Shown: positions 17,234 to 25,436 of the stretch, piece by piece | Layout of the letters: each line of letters opens with the position of its first letter | Numbering within the stretch: the stretch's first letter is position 1 | Assembly: GCF_024793945.1 (NCBI RefSeq) | Contig: NZ_JANUSD010000006.1 | Coordinates: forward strand, 1 to 64,000 | Length of the DNA: 64,000 bases | Origin: Emticicia fluvialis | GTDB lineage: Bacteria > Bacteroidota > Bacteroidia > Cytophagales > Spirosomataceae | Direction of reading: 5' to 3' | The notes under the pieces: generated by a model | Seen by the model: the letters and a program-made list of their open reading frames with translations, nothing else | What the model was told of the DNA's origin: nothing | Databases searched by the model: none | Program-made: the position numbers and the translations under genes

Positions 17234-18694
17234 CTACTCTTTCAAAACTCCAACTGGCCTTACATTTTTGCCTTCTTTTTTCTGCAAGGCATCGCCTAAA
17301 TCTTCGCGTGCCACATCAGCGACCTTTAGCAACTCGGCCACAATTTCGGGGTGCTGCAATTTTACATCGTATTCCTCACCTGCATCGCGTCTCAGGTCAT
17401 ATAATGCCAACTGAACCGAAATGATTCCATACTTGCCTGCAAAGCCGTTATTACCCGGCAAAACGCCCTCATAAGAACGTTCATATTGGTGTGGCAACAT
17501 CAGTTTCCAATTGTCTCGTCGTACGGCTCTTAACTCGTTAAATGCATAATAATAATAGAAGTATTTGCGGGGACTTTCAGTAACGTTACCTTTCATTAAA
17601 GATAAAATCTCAACACCATCAATTTTCTGATCCGGTAGCTTCGTGCCACAGATTCTTGCCAGCGTAGGAAAAATGTCTAGCGTAGAAGTAAGCTGGTTAC
17701 AGATTAAACCCTCAGGGATGGTGCCTTTCCAGCGCATCAGGCAGGGTACGCGCTGCCCTCCTTCAAAAACAGTACCTTTCCCTTCTCTCAATCCTCCTGT
17801 AGAGCCTCCATGGTTGCCAAAGTTAATCCATGGGCCATTGTCGCTCGTAAATATCACCAAAGTGTTTTTATCCAGACCATTTTCTTTCAGGGTTTTCATT
17901 ATTTGCCCTATCGACCAGTCAATTTCCATCATCACATCGCCATACATACCCTGTTTGCTTTTACCTTTAAACCTGGCAGATACCCCTAGCGGAACGTGGG
18001 TCATAGAGTGGGGCAAATACAAAAAGAAAGGCTTGTTGCGGTTTTTCTTAATAAAGCCAACTGCTCTTTCGGTATACAGGGTAGTCAGTTTGTCTTGACC
18101 GGCCAGGTCATTGATGGTTTCCTTGGTATCATTGTTTTCTATTAAAGGTAAAGCAGGGTAGGTTTGCTTTCTGTAATCGTTTTCATTAGTTATAGGTTTA
18201 CCGTCATAATCAACCGGCCACATATCGTTAGAATACGGAATACCCAGATACTCATCAAAACCCTGCTGCAACGGCAAAAATTGTTTATGATGCCCTAAAT
18301 GCCATTTACCGAAAATACCAGTGGCATAACCCTTTTGTTTGAGCATTTCGGCAATGGTTACTTCATCGGTATGAAGCCCGATTTTCTGGGAAGGATCCAA
18401 AGCCCCGGCTATACCTACCCTGTTTGGGTAGCAGCCTGTCAGCAATGCTGCCCTGGACGCGCTGCAAACCGCCTGCGCGGCCAGAAAATTGGTAAAACGG
18501 ATACCCTCCATTCCTAATTTATCCAGATTGGGAGTCTGGTAACCTAAGGCTCCGGTGCTGGTCAAGTCTCCATAGCCCATGTCATCCATAAAAATCAGCA
18601 CAATGTTAGGGGATGATACAGCAGCCGGTTTTTTCCATGAACTGGCTCCCAGCAAAAAGGTAAATGCCAGTAAAAGAATCAGGTTAAGTCTCAT
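17234..18694 (-). CDS. Secreted sulfatase (arylsulfatase family)
   Basis: Hydrolyses sulfate esters, probably on a carbohydrate in the periplasm. I choose the start at 18694 because it gives a clean signal peptide (MRLNLILLLAFTFLLGASS). The mature protein opens with PNIVLIFMDDMGYGDL, whose Asp pair binds calcium, and has the formylglycine motif AVCSASRAALLTG (C-x-A-x-R; Ala instead of the commoner Pro). GKWHLGHH and FTSDNGPW are further active-site and metal motifs. It is the last gene of the deoxy-sugar operon, so its substrate is likely a sulfated fucose or rhamnose glycan; that link is inference. Length (486 aa) is normal. Confidence 0.88.
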   Translation of the reverse strand: MRLNLILLLAFTFLLGASSWKKPAAVSSPNIVLIFMDDMGYGDLTSTGALGYQTPNLDKLGMEGIRFTNFLAAQAVCSASRAALLTGCYPNRVGIAGALDPSQKIGLHTDEVTIAEMLKQKGYATGIFGKWHLGHHKQFLPLQQGFDEYLGIPYSNDMWPVDYDGKPITNENDYRKQTYPALPLIENNDTKETINDLAGQDKLTTLYTERAVGFIKKNRNKPFFLYLPHSMTHVPLGVSARFKGKSKQGMYGDVMMEIDWSIGQIMKTLKENGLDKNTLVIFTSDNGPWINFGNHGGSTGGLREGKGTVFEGGQRVPCLMRWKGTIPEGLICNQLTSTLDIFPTLARICGTKLPDQKIDGVEILSLMKGNVTESPRKYFYYYYAFNELRAVRRDNWKLMLPHQYERSYEGVLPGNNGFAGKYGIISVQLALYDLRRDAGEEYDVKLQHPEIVAELLKVADVAREDLGDALQKKEGKNVRPVGVLKE

Positions 18695-18785
18695 GTTCGT
18701 AGTGTTTTTATGAAACAGCACATGCAAATAAAAAAATAACAGCCAATTTTTCAAATGGCTGTTATAGATATTATAGAGGTATAGA

Positions 18786-19124
18786 TTACTGTAGTTTCAA
18801 GTCGAAGATTTTATCTGTAAAAATCCACTTTTCACCCGGCTTTGCAACAGGCAGGGCCTGCTGATACTTCCACATCAGGGTTTCCCATTCCTGCACTTTG
18901 GCATTAGTGGCATCCATTTCGGCTTTCCGTTCAAAAGAGAAATCATCCTTTGTTTCCATAATCATAAACAGGCGGTTACTGATGCGGTAAATTTCCATGT
19001 CCATAATTCCCGCCTCTCTTATACTCGCTGCTATTTCCGGCCAAATCCGTTCATGATATACCTCATATTCGGCTATCAGCGCGGGGTCATCCTTCAAATC
19101 AAGTGCCAGGCAAAATCTTTTCAT
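18786..19124 (-). CDS. L-rhamnose/L-fucose mutarotase-type protein
   Basis: A 112-aa cytoplasmic protein of the RhaM/DUF718 family that interconverts the alpha and beta anomers of a deoxy-sugar. Typical features are MKRFCLALDLKDDP, YEVYHERIWPEI with the conserved His, IYRISNRLFMIMET and the tail PGEKWIFTDKIFDL. It starts 1 base after the SDR stop and feeds free sugar to the dehydrogenase. Whether the sugar is L-rhamnose or L-fucose cannot be told from the sequence; the neighbouring pathway fits L-fucose best. Confidence 0.82.
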   Translation of the reverse strand: MKRFCLALDLKDDPALIAEYEVYHERIWPEIAASIREAGIMDMEIYRISNRLFMIMETKDDFSFERKAEMDATNAKVQEWETLMWKYQQALPVAKPGEKWIFTDKIFDLKLQ

Positions 19125-19125
19125 C

Positions 19126-19899
19126 TTATATCAGGGCTCTGTCTAAATGTACATAACCCCCATCTACATGAATCAACTGACCAGTAGTATGGCTCGAGCG
19201 CTCCGATAACAGAAATACCACCATGTTGGCAATTTCCTCGGCGGTGGTCATACGATTCCCTAAAGGTATTTTCTCAGTAATTTTCTGCAAAGTCTCTTCC
19301 GGGTTTGGCAGGGTCTTTATCCACTTTTCATACAACGGTGTGTAGCATTCTGCCACAATCACCGAGTTCACCCTGATACCATATTTCAGCAACTCAACGG
19401 CCCATTCACGGGTTAGGGCGTTGCGTCCTCCATTGGCAGCCGCATAGGCAGATGTACCTCCCTGCCCGGTCTCTCCGGTTTTTGAGCCGATATTCACAAT
19501 GCTACCTTTGCTTTTCTTCAACTCTGGCAGGGCATAGTGGGCAATCAGATAATAATGCACCAGATTTTTGTGTATTGATGCCATAAAGGCTTCATAGCTG
19601 CCGTTTTCCAGATTCACGCCATCGTTTACACCTGCATTATTTACCAGGCCGTCAATGCGGCCAAACTTGGCTATCACCTGTGCTACTGCATTTTTACATG
19701 CTTCGGGTTCGTTCAGTTCAGCGCCAACCTGAAAACCATTACCGCCAATGGCATCCAGCGTTTTCTGATTATCAGCTTCATTACGGCCAATAATTACAGG
19801 TATTGCTCCTTCATTGGCCAGAACCTTCACAATGCCTTCGCCAATTCCCTTGGCGCCACCGGTTACTATGATTACTTTATCTTTTAAATCGAGATTCAT
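19126..19899 (-). CDS. Short-chain dehydrogenase of a deoxy-sugar pathway
   Basis: A classical-length SDR (257 aa) with the NAD(P) motif TGGAKGIG at 14-21, the NNAG motif, and SKTGETGQGGTSAYAAAN. The catalytic Tyr is present, but the usual YxxxK lysine is Asn here (codon AAT near 19436). The end LIHVDGGYVHLDRALI is typical of a Bacteroidota subgroup linked to fucose/rhamnose catabolism. It likely oxidises a sugar or a keto-deoxy acid intermediate. It lies between the hydrolase and mutarotase genes with gaps of 5 and 1 bases, so it is in the same operon. Confidence 0.8.
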   Translation of the reverse strand: MNLDLKDKVIIVTGGAKGIGEGIVKVLANEGAIPVIIGRNEADNQKTLDAIGGNGFQVGAELNEPEACKNAVAQVIAKFGRIDGLVNNAGVNDGVNLENGSYEAFMASIHKNLVHYYLIAHYALPELKKSKGSIVNIGSKTGETGQGGTSAYAAANGGRNALTREWAVELLKYGIRVNSVIVAECYTPLYEKWIKTLPNPEETLQKITEKIPLGNRMTTAEEIANMVVFLLSERSSHTTGQLIHVDGGYVHLDRALI

Positions 19900-19904
19900 T
19901 TGAT

Positions 19905-20771
19905 TCAGTTTTTTGAATAGTCTACTGCTACTTGTTTTTGGGTTCCCAGTCCATCAATTCCCAGTTCAACCACGTCGCCGGCTTTCAGGTAACGTGGCGG
20001 TTTAAAGCCCAGACCCACCCCGAAAGGTGTACCGGTTGAAATAACATCGCCCGGTAGTAAAGTCATGAACTGGCTCAGGTAATGAATCAGGAACGGAATT
20101 TTAAAAATCATGTCGTCAGTGCTGGAGTTTTGTAGTTTTTCTCCGTTCACTGTCAGCCATAATGGTAAGTTGTGTGGATTTTCTATTTCATCTTTAGTAG
20201 CGAGGAAAGGCCCCAGTGGAGCAAAAGTGTCTGCACTTTTGCCTTTCACCCATTGTCCGCCTCTTTCTATCTGAAATTCTCTTTCTGAGTAATCGTTGTG
20301 CAAAGCATAACCGGCCACGTAGTCTAATGCTTCTTCTTCAGAAACGTACGAAGCCTTTTTACCAATAACAACCGCCAGTTCAACCTCCCAGTCTGTTTTT
20401 ACCGAGTTTTTCGGAATAATCACCTTATCGTAGGGGCCGCAAAGCGCGGTGGTAGATTTAAAGAAAATAATGGGTTCTTTCGGAATCGGTGCGTTTGTCT
20501 CTTCAGCATGCTTGGCATAGTTAAGGCCTATACAAACAATTTTTGAAGGGCGCGCAATGCAAGAGCCAATGCGCACATCAGCAGGTACTTTCGGGCAGCT
20601 GTCTGCATTGGCTTCTACCCATGCGGCCAGACGCGCCAACCCATCGGTACCGAAAAACTTCTCGGTATAGTCTTCTTCAAACGCTGAAACATCAATCCGG
20701 GTGCCATCTACTAGCTCAACACCTGGTTTTTCCTGCTCAAACTCACCAAAACGAAATATTCTCATAATCAA
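19905..20771 (-). CDS. Fumarylacetoacetate hydrolase family protein (diketo-deoxy acid hydrolase)
   Basis: A 288-aa FAH-superfamily enzyme with an N-terminal lid (MRIFRFGEFEQEKPGVEL) and the C-terminal metal-binding fold: CIGLNYAKHAEE, FFKSTTALCGPYD, DWEVELAVVIGK with the metal-binding acid, NDYSEREFQ, and GDVISTGTPFGVG. In the non-phosphorylating L-fucose/L-rhamnose pathway such enzymes split 2,4-diketo-3-deoxy acids into pyruvate and lactate or glycolate. The operon position (after a UxaA-type dehydratase and before an SDR) supports this role. The exact substrate is inferred. Confidence 0.85.
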   Translation of the reverse strand: MIMRIFRFGEFEQEKPGVELVDGTRIDVSAFEEDYTEKFFGTDGLARLAAWVEANADSCPKVPADVRIGSCIARPSKIVCIGLNYAKHAEETNAPIPKEPIIFFKSTTALCGPYDKVIIPKNSVKTDWEVELAVVIGKKASYVSEEEALDYVAGYALHNDYSEREFQIERGGQWVKGKSADTFAPLGPFLATKDEIENPHNLPLWLTVNGEKLQNSSTDDMIFKIPFLIHYLSQFMTLLPGDVISTGTPFGVGLGFKPPRYLKAGDVVELGIDGLGTQKQVAVDYSKN

Positions 20772-20802
20772 AATTTTTTATCTGTATTTACAAAAATTCA
20801 TA

Positions 20803-22458
20803 TTACAAATTCACCCCTCTTTTCCAGGGCATGAAATCGTCCTGACCCAGCTGCTGGGCCTTTGTCTGATAGGCACCGCTGGCAAGGCCAATGCAATATT
20901 CAAGTAATGCTTCAGCGGTCTGCTCAATGGTTTTTTCACCGGTTATGATTTCGCCACAATCAAAATCAATTATATCAGACATCTTTTTTGCCAACTGGGT
21001 ATTGGTTGAAACCTTTACAACCGGACAAACCGGGTTACCCGTTGGTGTCCCTAAACCAGTTGTAAACAATATAATTGTAGCGCCAGAGGCCGCCTTACCT
21101 GTGGTGGCAAGTACGTCGTTACCAGGCGTACAAACCAGATGCAAGCCTGGCTCTTTAGCTAGTTCGGTATAATTCAATACATCAACAATCGGAGCAGTTC
21201 CTCCTTTTTTGGCAGCCCCTGCCGACTTGATGGCATCGGTAATCAAGCCGTCTTTTATGTTTCCTGCCGATGGGTTCATGTCAAAACCAGCGCCAACGGC
21301 TTCTGCTTTTGCAGCATAGTCGCGCATCAGGTATTCAAACTTCTCGGCTTTTTCTGTGGTTATGCAGCGGTTAATCAGTTCCTGCTCTACACCACACAGT
21401 TCAGGGAATTCGGCCAGATAGGTTGTACCGCCCAAAGCCACCACGAGGTCAGACAAATGACCCAGCACCGGATTGGCCGATATACCCGAGAAGCCATCAG
21501 AACCGCCACATTTTAAACCAATATTCAGTTTGGTAAGCGGGGCCGGCTCACGCGTCAGCTTATTGGCTTCAATTAAGCCTTTAAATGTCTCTTTAATTGC
21601 TGCCGACATCATGTCGAACTCCGTACCGTAAGCCTGTTGTTCAAATAACAGCACAGGTTTATCAAAATCAGGGTTACGTTTTTTGATTTCGTCCATCAAA
21701 TCGGTAAACTGGGTTTTCTGGCAGCCCAGGCTCAATACAGTTATACCGGTTACGTTAGCATTATTGGCATAAGCAGCAAAAAGTGCCGCCAGTATTTCAG
21801 AATCCTGGTTGTTTTCACCACAGCCCGACTCATGTGTCAAAAACTTGATACCATCCAGATTCGGGAATAAACGGTTATCTGCTATGGAAGCCCCGTTTAC
21901 GGCCTGATTATAGCTATCAACGCTGGAAGAATCACCTTTCTGATGCAGATGCACCAAATCTTCTACCTGGCGCAGATAAATATCCGGAAAAGCATAACCC
22001 AGCGCCTTGTCAAACGCTTCTTTCAGTTTTAGTATATTGCGGTTTTCGCAGAATACCAAAGGTACTACCAGCCAGTAATTGGCTGTACCCACCTGTCCGT
22101 CTGAACGATGGTAGCCCATAAAAGTTCGGTCTTTCCACTTCGACACATCAGGAGCCTGCCAGTCTGTCTGAGGCACTCTTTTGTTTACAGAGTACGCTTC
22201 CGACTCATGCTTCAGGTTAAAAGTAGTTATCTGTTCTCCACGTTTAATAGGCTGTGTAGCTTTCCCAACCAATACACCATACATGGTTACGTGGTCTCCT
22301 GCATTTAAATCCTCCGTTACAAATTTGTGCTTGGCTGCTATAGAACGTGGTAATACGTAATTTTCTCCTTCAAAATCTATACACTCTCCCGCTTCCAGAT
22401 TCCGAAGCGCTACTATCACATTATCAGAAGGATTTACTTTCAGAACTTTATGTTGCAT
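20803..22458 (-). CDS. UxaA/GarD-family sugar-acid dehydratase
   Basis: A 551-aa dehydratase with an N-terminal SAF domain (about 1-90, MQHKVLKVNPSDNVIVALR) and the UxaA core: YHRSDGQVGTANYWLV, FLTHESGCGENNQD, TVLSLGCQKTQF, LKCGGSDGFSGISANPVLG, and the end GLASGAYQTKAQQLGQDDF. The conserved Cys and His residues for metal binding are in place. Family members dehydrate altronate or galactarate; in this operon it would dehydrate fuconate or a similar deoxy-aldonate. It is the first gene of the operon and divergent from the AraC regulator. Confidence 0.86.
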   Translation of the reverse strand: MQHKVLKVNPSDNVIVALRNLEAGECIDFEGENYVLPRSIAAKHKFVTEDLNAGDHVTMYGVLVGKATQPIKRGEQITTFNLKHESEAYSVNKRVPQTDWQAPDVSKWKDRTFMGYHRSDGQVGTANYWLVVPLVFCENRNILKLKEAFDKALGYAFPDIYLRQVEDLVHLHQKGDSSSVDSYNQAVNGASIADNRLFPNLDGIKFLTHESGCGENNQDSEILAALFAAYANNANVTGITVLSLGCQKTQFTDLMDEIKKRNPDFDKPVLLFEQQAYGTEFDMMSAAIKETFKGLIEANKLTREPAPLTKLNIGLKCGGSDGFSGISANPVLGHLSDLVVALGGTTYLAEFPELCGVEQELINRCITTEKAEKFEYLMRDYAAKAEAVGAGFDMNPSAGNIKDGLITDAIKSAGAAKKGGTAPIVDVLNYTELAKEPGLHLVCTPGNDVLATTGKAASGATIILFTTGLGTPTGNPVCPVVKVSTNTQLAKKMSDIIDFDCGEIITGEKTIEQTAEALLEYCIGLASGAYQTKAQQLGQDDFMPWKRGVNL

Positions 22459-22488
22459 ATACTAATTTGTGAATTAAATAATATCTTA

Positions 22489-22496
22489 CAAAAATA
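22489..22496 (-). promoter_or_regulatory. -7 promoter element of the deoxy-sugar operon
   Basis: The minus strand reads TATTTTTG, a match to the Bacteroidota -7 consensus TAnnTTTG, 30 bases upstream of the UxaA-type start at 22458. No TTTG is found at the -33 distance, as expected for an activator-dependent promoter next to an AraC gene. Confidence 0.45.
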
Positions 22497-22600
22497 CAAT
22501 TCATTCTTTTGTTTTTTTTATGAAATGTTATACACTTTTGATGAAATATTATCAACTTTACATCTTCAGGCGCATAATGTTAACATTATATCAATAATCA

Positions 22601-23479
22601 GTGCAGGCAGTACTTCGTAAAGTTAATATTTCGGCAGATTATTCATTCGTTTCCCGTAAGGACAAACTACCTGTTCTTTATGACAAATGGCATTTCCATC
22701 CTGAGCTTGAGCTCACCTATATTATAGAAAGTAAGGGTACCCGTTTTGTGGGCGACAGCATTGAAGAATTTGCTGAGGGCGATATGGTTTTACTGGGTGC
22801 CTACCTACCGCATGTATGGCGGAACGATGTGGGTTACTATGCCGAGGGCTCAGACCTGAAAGCCGTGGCAATGGTGGTGCAGTTTTTACCCGATTGTTTC
22901 GGTAAGGATTTCCTGCACCTGAAAGAAATGGAAAACATCAACCGGCTTATCGAAAAATCGAAGCGGGGCTTAAAGATTTCAGGCATCACCAAAGCCCATG
23001 TATTGGCCTTGTTTTCTCAGCTGGTTGAAAACCAGAATGGCGTGCAGCGTATCAGCCTTTTGTTACAGATGCTTGAATTAATAGCCAATTCTGATGAGCT
23101 CGACTTCCTGAGCAGCGAAGGCTTTGTTGAGTCTTACCATCGTTTCGGTGCCGATACCATCAACCGGATTTATGAATTTACGCTTTCACATTTTAATGGT
23201 AAAATTCTGATTGAAGAAGCCGCCACAATTGCCAATATGTCGGTACCTAATTTTTGCCGCTATTTTAAAAACCGTACTCAAAAAACCTACATACAGTTTC
23301 TAACCGAGGTACGCATTGGCTATGCCTGCCGTATGTTGATAGAAAACAAAAAGAGCATTCAGCAGATTGCTTTCGACTGCGGCTTTCATAATCTTTCTAA
23401 TTTCAACCGTTCTTTCCGCTTGCTAAAAAAACAAAAACCTACCGATTACCGGCAGGTTTTTGGGGGGTTAAAATCCTGA
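22601..23479 (+). CDS. AraC-family transcription regulator
   Basis: The N-terminal cupin-like sensor domain shows YDKWHFHPELELTYI and LGAYLPHVWRND. The C-terminal DNA-binding domain has two helix-turn-helix units: LIEEAATIANMSVPNFCRYF and IQQIAFDCGFHNLSNFNRSF. The start codon is GTG at 22601; homologues that begin with a similar VLRKV segment support this choice. It is divergent from the sugar-acid operon and 142 bases from it, so it very likely activates that operon in response to a pathway sugar or acid. The last codons overlap a terminator hairpin. Confidence 0.88.
   Translation: MQAVLRKVNISADYSFVSRKDKLPVLYDKWHFHPELELTYIIESKGTRFVGDSIEEFAEGDMVLLGAYLPHVWRNDVGYYAEGSDLKAVAMVVQFLPDCFGKDFLHLKEMENINRLIEKSKRGLKISGITKAHVLALFSQLVENQNGVQRISLLLQMLELIANSDELDFLSSEGFVESYHRFGADTINRIYEFTLSHFNGKILIEEAATIANMSVPNFCRYFKNRTQKTYIQFLTEVRIGYACRMLIENKKSIQQIAFDCGFHNLSNFNRSFRLLKKQKPTDYRQVFGGLKS
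23433..23461. terminator. Bidirectional terminator hairpin inside the 3' end of the AraC gene
   Basis: AAAAACCTACCG (23433-23444) pairs with CGGCAGGTTTTT (23450-23461) with one mismatch and a 5-base loop. On the minus strand it is followed by GTTTTTTTAG, so it can end the transcript of the sorbosone-dehydrogenase-like gene, whose stop is at 23485. It lies in coding sequence of the convergent AraC gene. Confidence 0.65.
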
Positions 23480-23484
23480 TTTTA

Positions 23485-25410
23485 TTATTTCAGTGAATTT
23501 ATCCAGGTAGCAATTTTTAAGGCATCCTCTTTAGGTACCTGTGGCATAGGAGGCATCTCGGTAGCGTAATCAGGCCAGTTTTTAGGATTCGGCTTTGCAA
23601 TTAAACCCACAATTTTGGTATCTGAATAATTGCGTTTGGCTACGTCTTTAAAGGCAGGGCCTACCTGGCGTTTATCTGTTTGATGACAGGCAACGCAAGT
23701 ATGTTTCTGCAATAATGGTTTTATTTCGTCATAAGTCGGCACCACTTTTTTGGCAGGGGTTTTGGCTGTTCTGTCGTCAGGTGTTACCAGTTTTTCAGCT
23801 TTTACGCTTGTTCCGGTTACTGGCAGATTAGCAGGGCGAACCAAATGGCCTGTCAGCTTTTCACCAGCCGGAATATTATTAAGTGTATAAAACGCAGTAT
23901 TGTGCAGCAAACCTTTGCTTTCAGCATCTTTTACACCATCGGCTTTTATTTCATGTATAAAATGGTCTCTCAGGCCTTCCACCAACAATCTTACTTTCAA
24001 TCCGTCTTCCGACACTTTCAGACCTTTTACATTCAGAAACTTCTCGCCTACTGTCGGGCTGCCATATACCGGATGATACTTGTAAATAAAACTGCGTACC
24101 TGATAATTTTTAAAATCGGCAGCGGTAGCTTTGTTTACGGGTTTGGTAAACTCAATTTCAAAACCATCAGGCATTGCTCTTACGGCTTTCATTTCAAAAG
24201 GTGTTTTGCCCGTCCAGACAAGACGTTCTACTCCGGCAGTTGTATTTCCGGCCGAACCCCATCCACGGTTGGTTTCCCCTAGAAATAATGAGCCGTCTTT
24301 GCCCCAGGTCATACGTAAAATACCAGACTGAAAGCCCTCACGGAACATGAAAGAAGCGCCCTGGTATTCGCCGTTTACTTTTTCAATAAACACTCTTGAG
24401 ATATTACTCTTACCCTGGTCGCCAACAAAAAGCTGCCCTGCAAATGGCCCGAAGCCCCCTGCAGTTTCATCTTTCAGTATTTCAGAGGTAGAAATCCCCA
24501 GCACACCGTGCGGCAACCACACGGCAGGTGTTTTCAGTTCAGGAATATCCTTTTTCAGTTCAAAAAGATACACGCCTCTTTCGTTTTCAATGTTTTCGGG
24601 CTTTATGTAATAGCCATTGGCATCTTTGTCTCTTCTTGGGTTCACTTTGGCAAACAATTGCTCTGCCGTCAACTTCACCGGCGATGCCGGGTCGCTTGTC
24701 CAGCGTAAACCTGCCGGATGCCCCATAAAATCGCCTTTGTTAACCTGAGCAATAAACCCAGAACCCATCCAGTCTCCCTGGTTGTCGCCATACCAGAACT
24801 CCCCGTCAATCATACCAATACCACACGGAGACCGCATACCAGTGGCATAAGGCTCTATTTTGCCGTCTTCGGTAATTCTTACTGCCCAGCCTCTCCAGGG
24901 TACTCGGCTTTCGCCTCTCCACCATTCTTCATCACCAAAAGCTACGTTGCCGGTAACAATCATTGAGCCATCCGGTAAAAATTTAGGGCCGTAGCTGTAT
25001 TCATGATAATGGCCTGAAATCGGCAAAGTTGCTATGGTTTCATATACATCTGCTTTGCCATCACCGTTTTTGTCAATCAGTTTGGTCAATTCGCCTCTTT
25101 GTGCACAATAAAAGGCTCCGTTTCTGTAAACCAGACCCAGAATCTCGTGTAAACCACTGGCAAATTTCTTAAAATAAGGTATAGCCGTACCTGCCATTGA
25201 GGGGTTGCTAACTACCCAGATATCTCCCCTGCGTGTGGCAAGCGCTATGTCTCCATTGGGCAAAGTAGTAATACCGCCCACTTCAAGCAGCATGTTTTCT
25301 GGCACAGGAAGCGTAATGATGCGGTAATATTCATTTTCGGCGGTATTCTGCGCCCATGCAGCAGACATTATAGCCACCGAAAAAAGGATTGTTTTAAATA
25401 TTTTCTTCAT
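23485..25410 (-). CDS. Exported sorbosone-dehydrogenase-like beta-propeller with C-terminal cytochrome c
   Basis: A signal peptide (MKKIFKTILFSVAIMSAAWA) leads into a six-bladed propeller of the L-sorbosone dehydrogenase/glucose dehydrogenase type: GGITTLPNGDIALATRRGDIW, GLHEILGLVYRNG, DKNGDGKADV, GHYHEYSYGPKFLPDGS, MRSPCGIGM. The last 90 residues are a c-type cytochrome with heme motif CVACH (in LLQKHTCVACHQTDKRQ), GPAF, and MPPMPQ supplying the axial Met. It is likely a periplasmic dehydrogenase passing electrons to heme c. It follows the DUF1080 gene by 26 bases in the same orientation. Confidence 0.84.
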   Translation of the reverse strand: MKKIFKTILFSVAIMSAAWAQNTAENEYYRIITLPVPENMLLEVGGITTLPNGDIALATRRGDIWVVSNPSMAGTAIPYFKKFASGLHEILGLVYRNGAFYCAQRGELTKLIDKNGDGKADVYETIATLPISGHYHEYSYGPKFLPDGSMIVTGNVAFGDEEWWRGESRVPWRGWAVRITEDGKIEPYATGMRSPCGIGMIDGEFWYGDNQGDWMGSGFIAQVNKGDFMGHPAGLRWTSDPASPVKLTAEQLFAKVNPRRDKDANGYYIKPENIENERGVYLFELKKDIPELKTPAVWLPHGVLGISTSEILKDETAGGFGPFAGQLFVGDQGKSNISRVFIEKVNGEYQGASFMFREGFQSGILRMTWGKDGSLFLGETNRGWGSAGNTTAGVERLVWTGKTPFEMKAVRAMPDGFEIEFTKPVNKATAADFKNYQVRSFIYKYHPVYGSPTVGEKFLNVKGLKVSEDGLKVRLLVEGLRDHFIHEIKADGVKDAESKGLLHNTAFYTLNNIPAGEKLTGHLVRPANLPVTGTSVKAEKLVTPDDRTAKTPAKKVVPTYDEIKPLLQKHTCVACHQTDKRQVGPAFKDVAKRNYSDTKIVGLIAKPNPKNWPDYATEMPPMPQVPKEDALKIATWINSLK

Positions 25411-25436
25411 GCTTATAGAATTTTAAAGCCTCTGTT

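Noticed and set aside
20891..21172. Open frames opposite the large metabolic and respiratory genes
   Set aside because: They mirror real genes on the other strand and encode no family-like protein; the same holds for many similar frames across the window.
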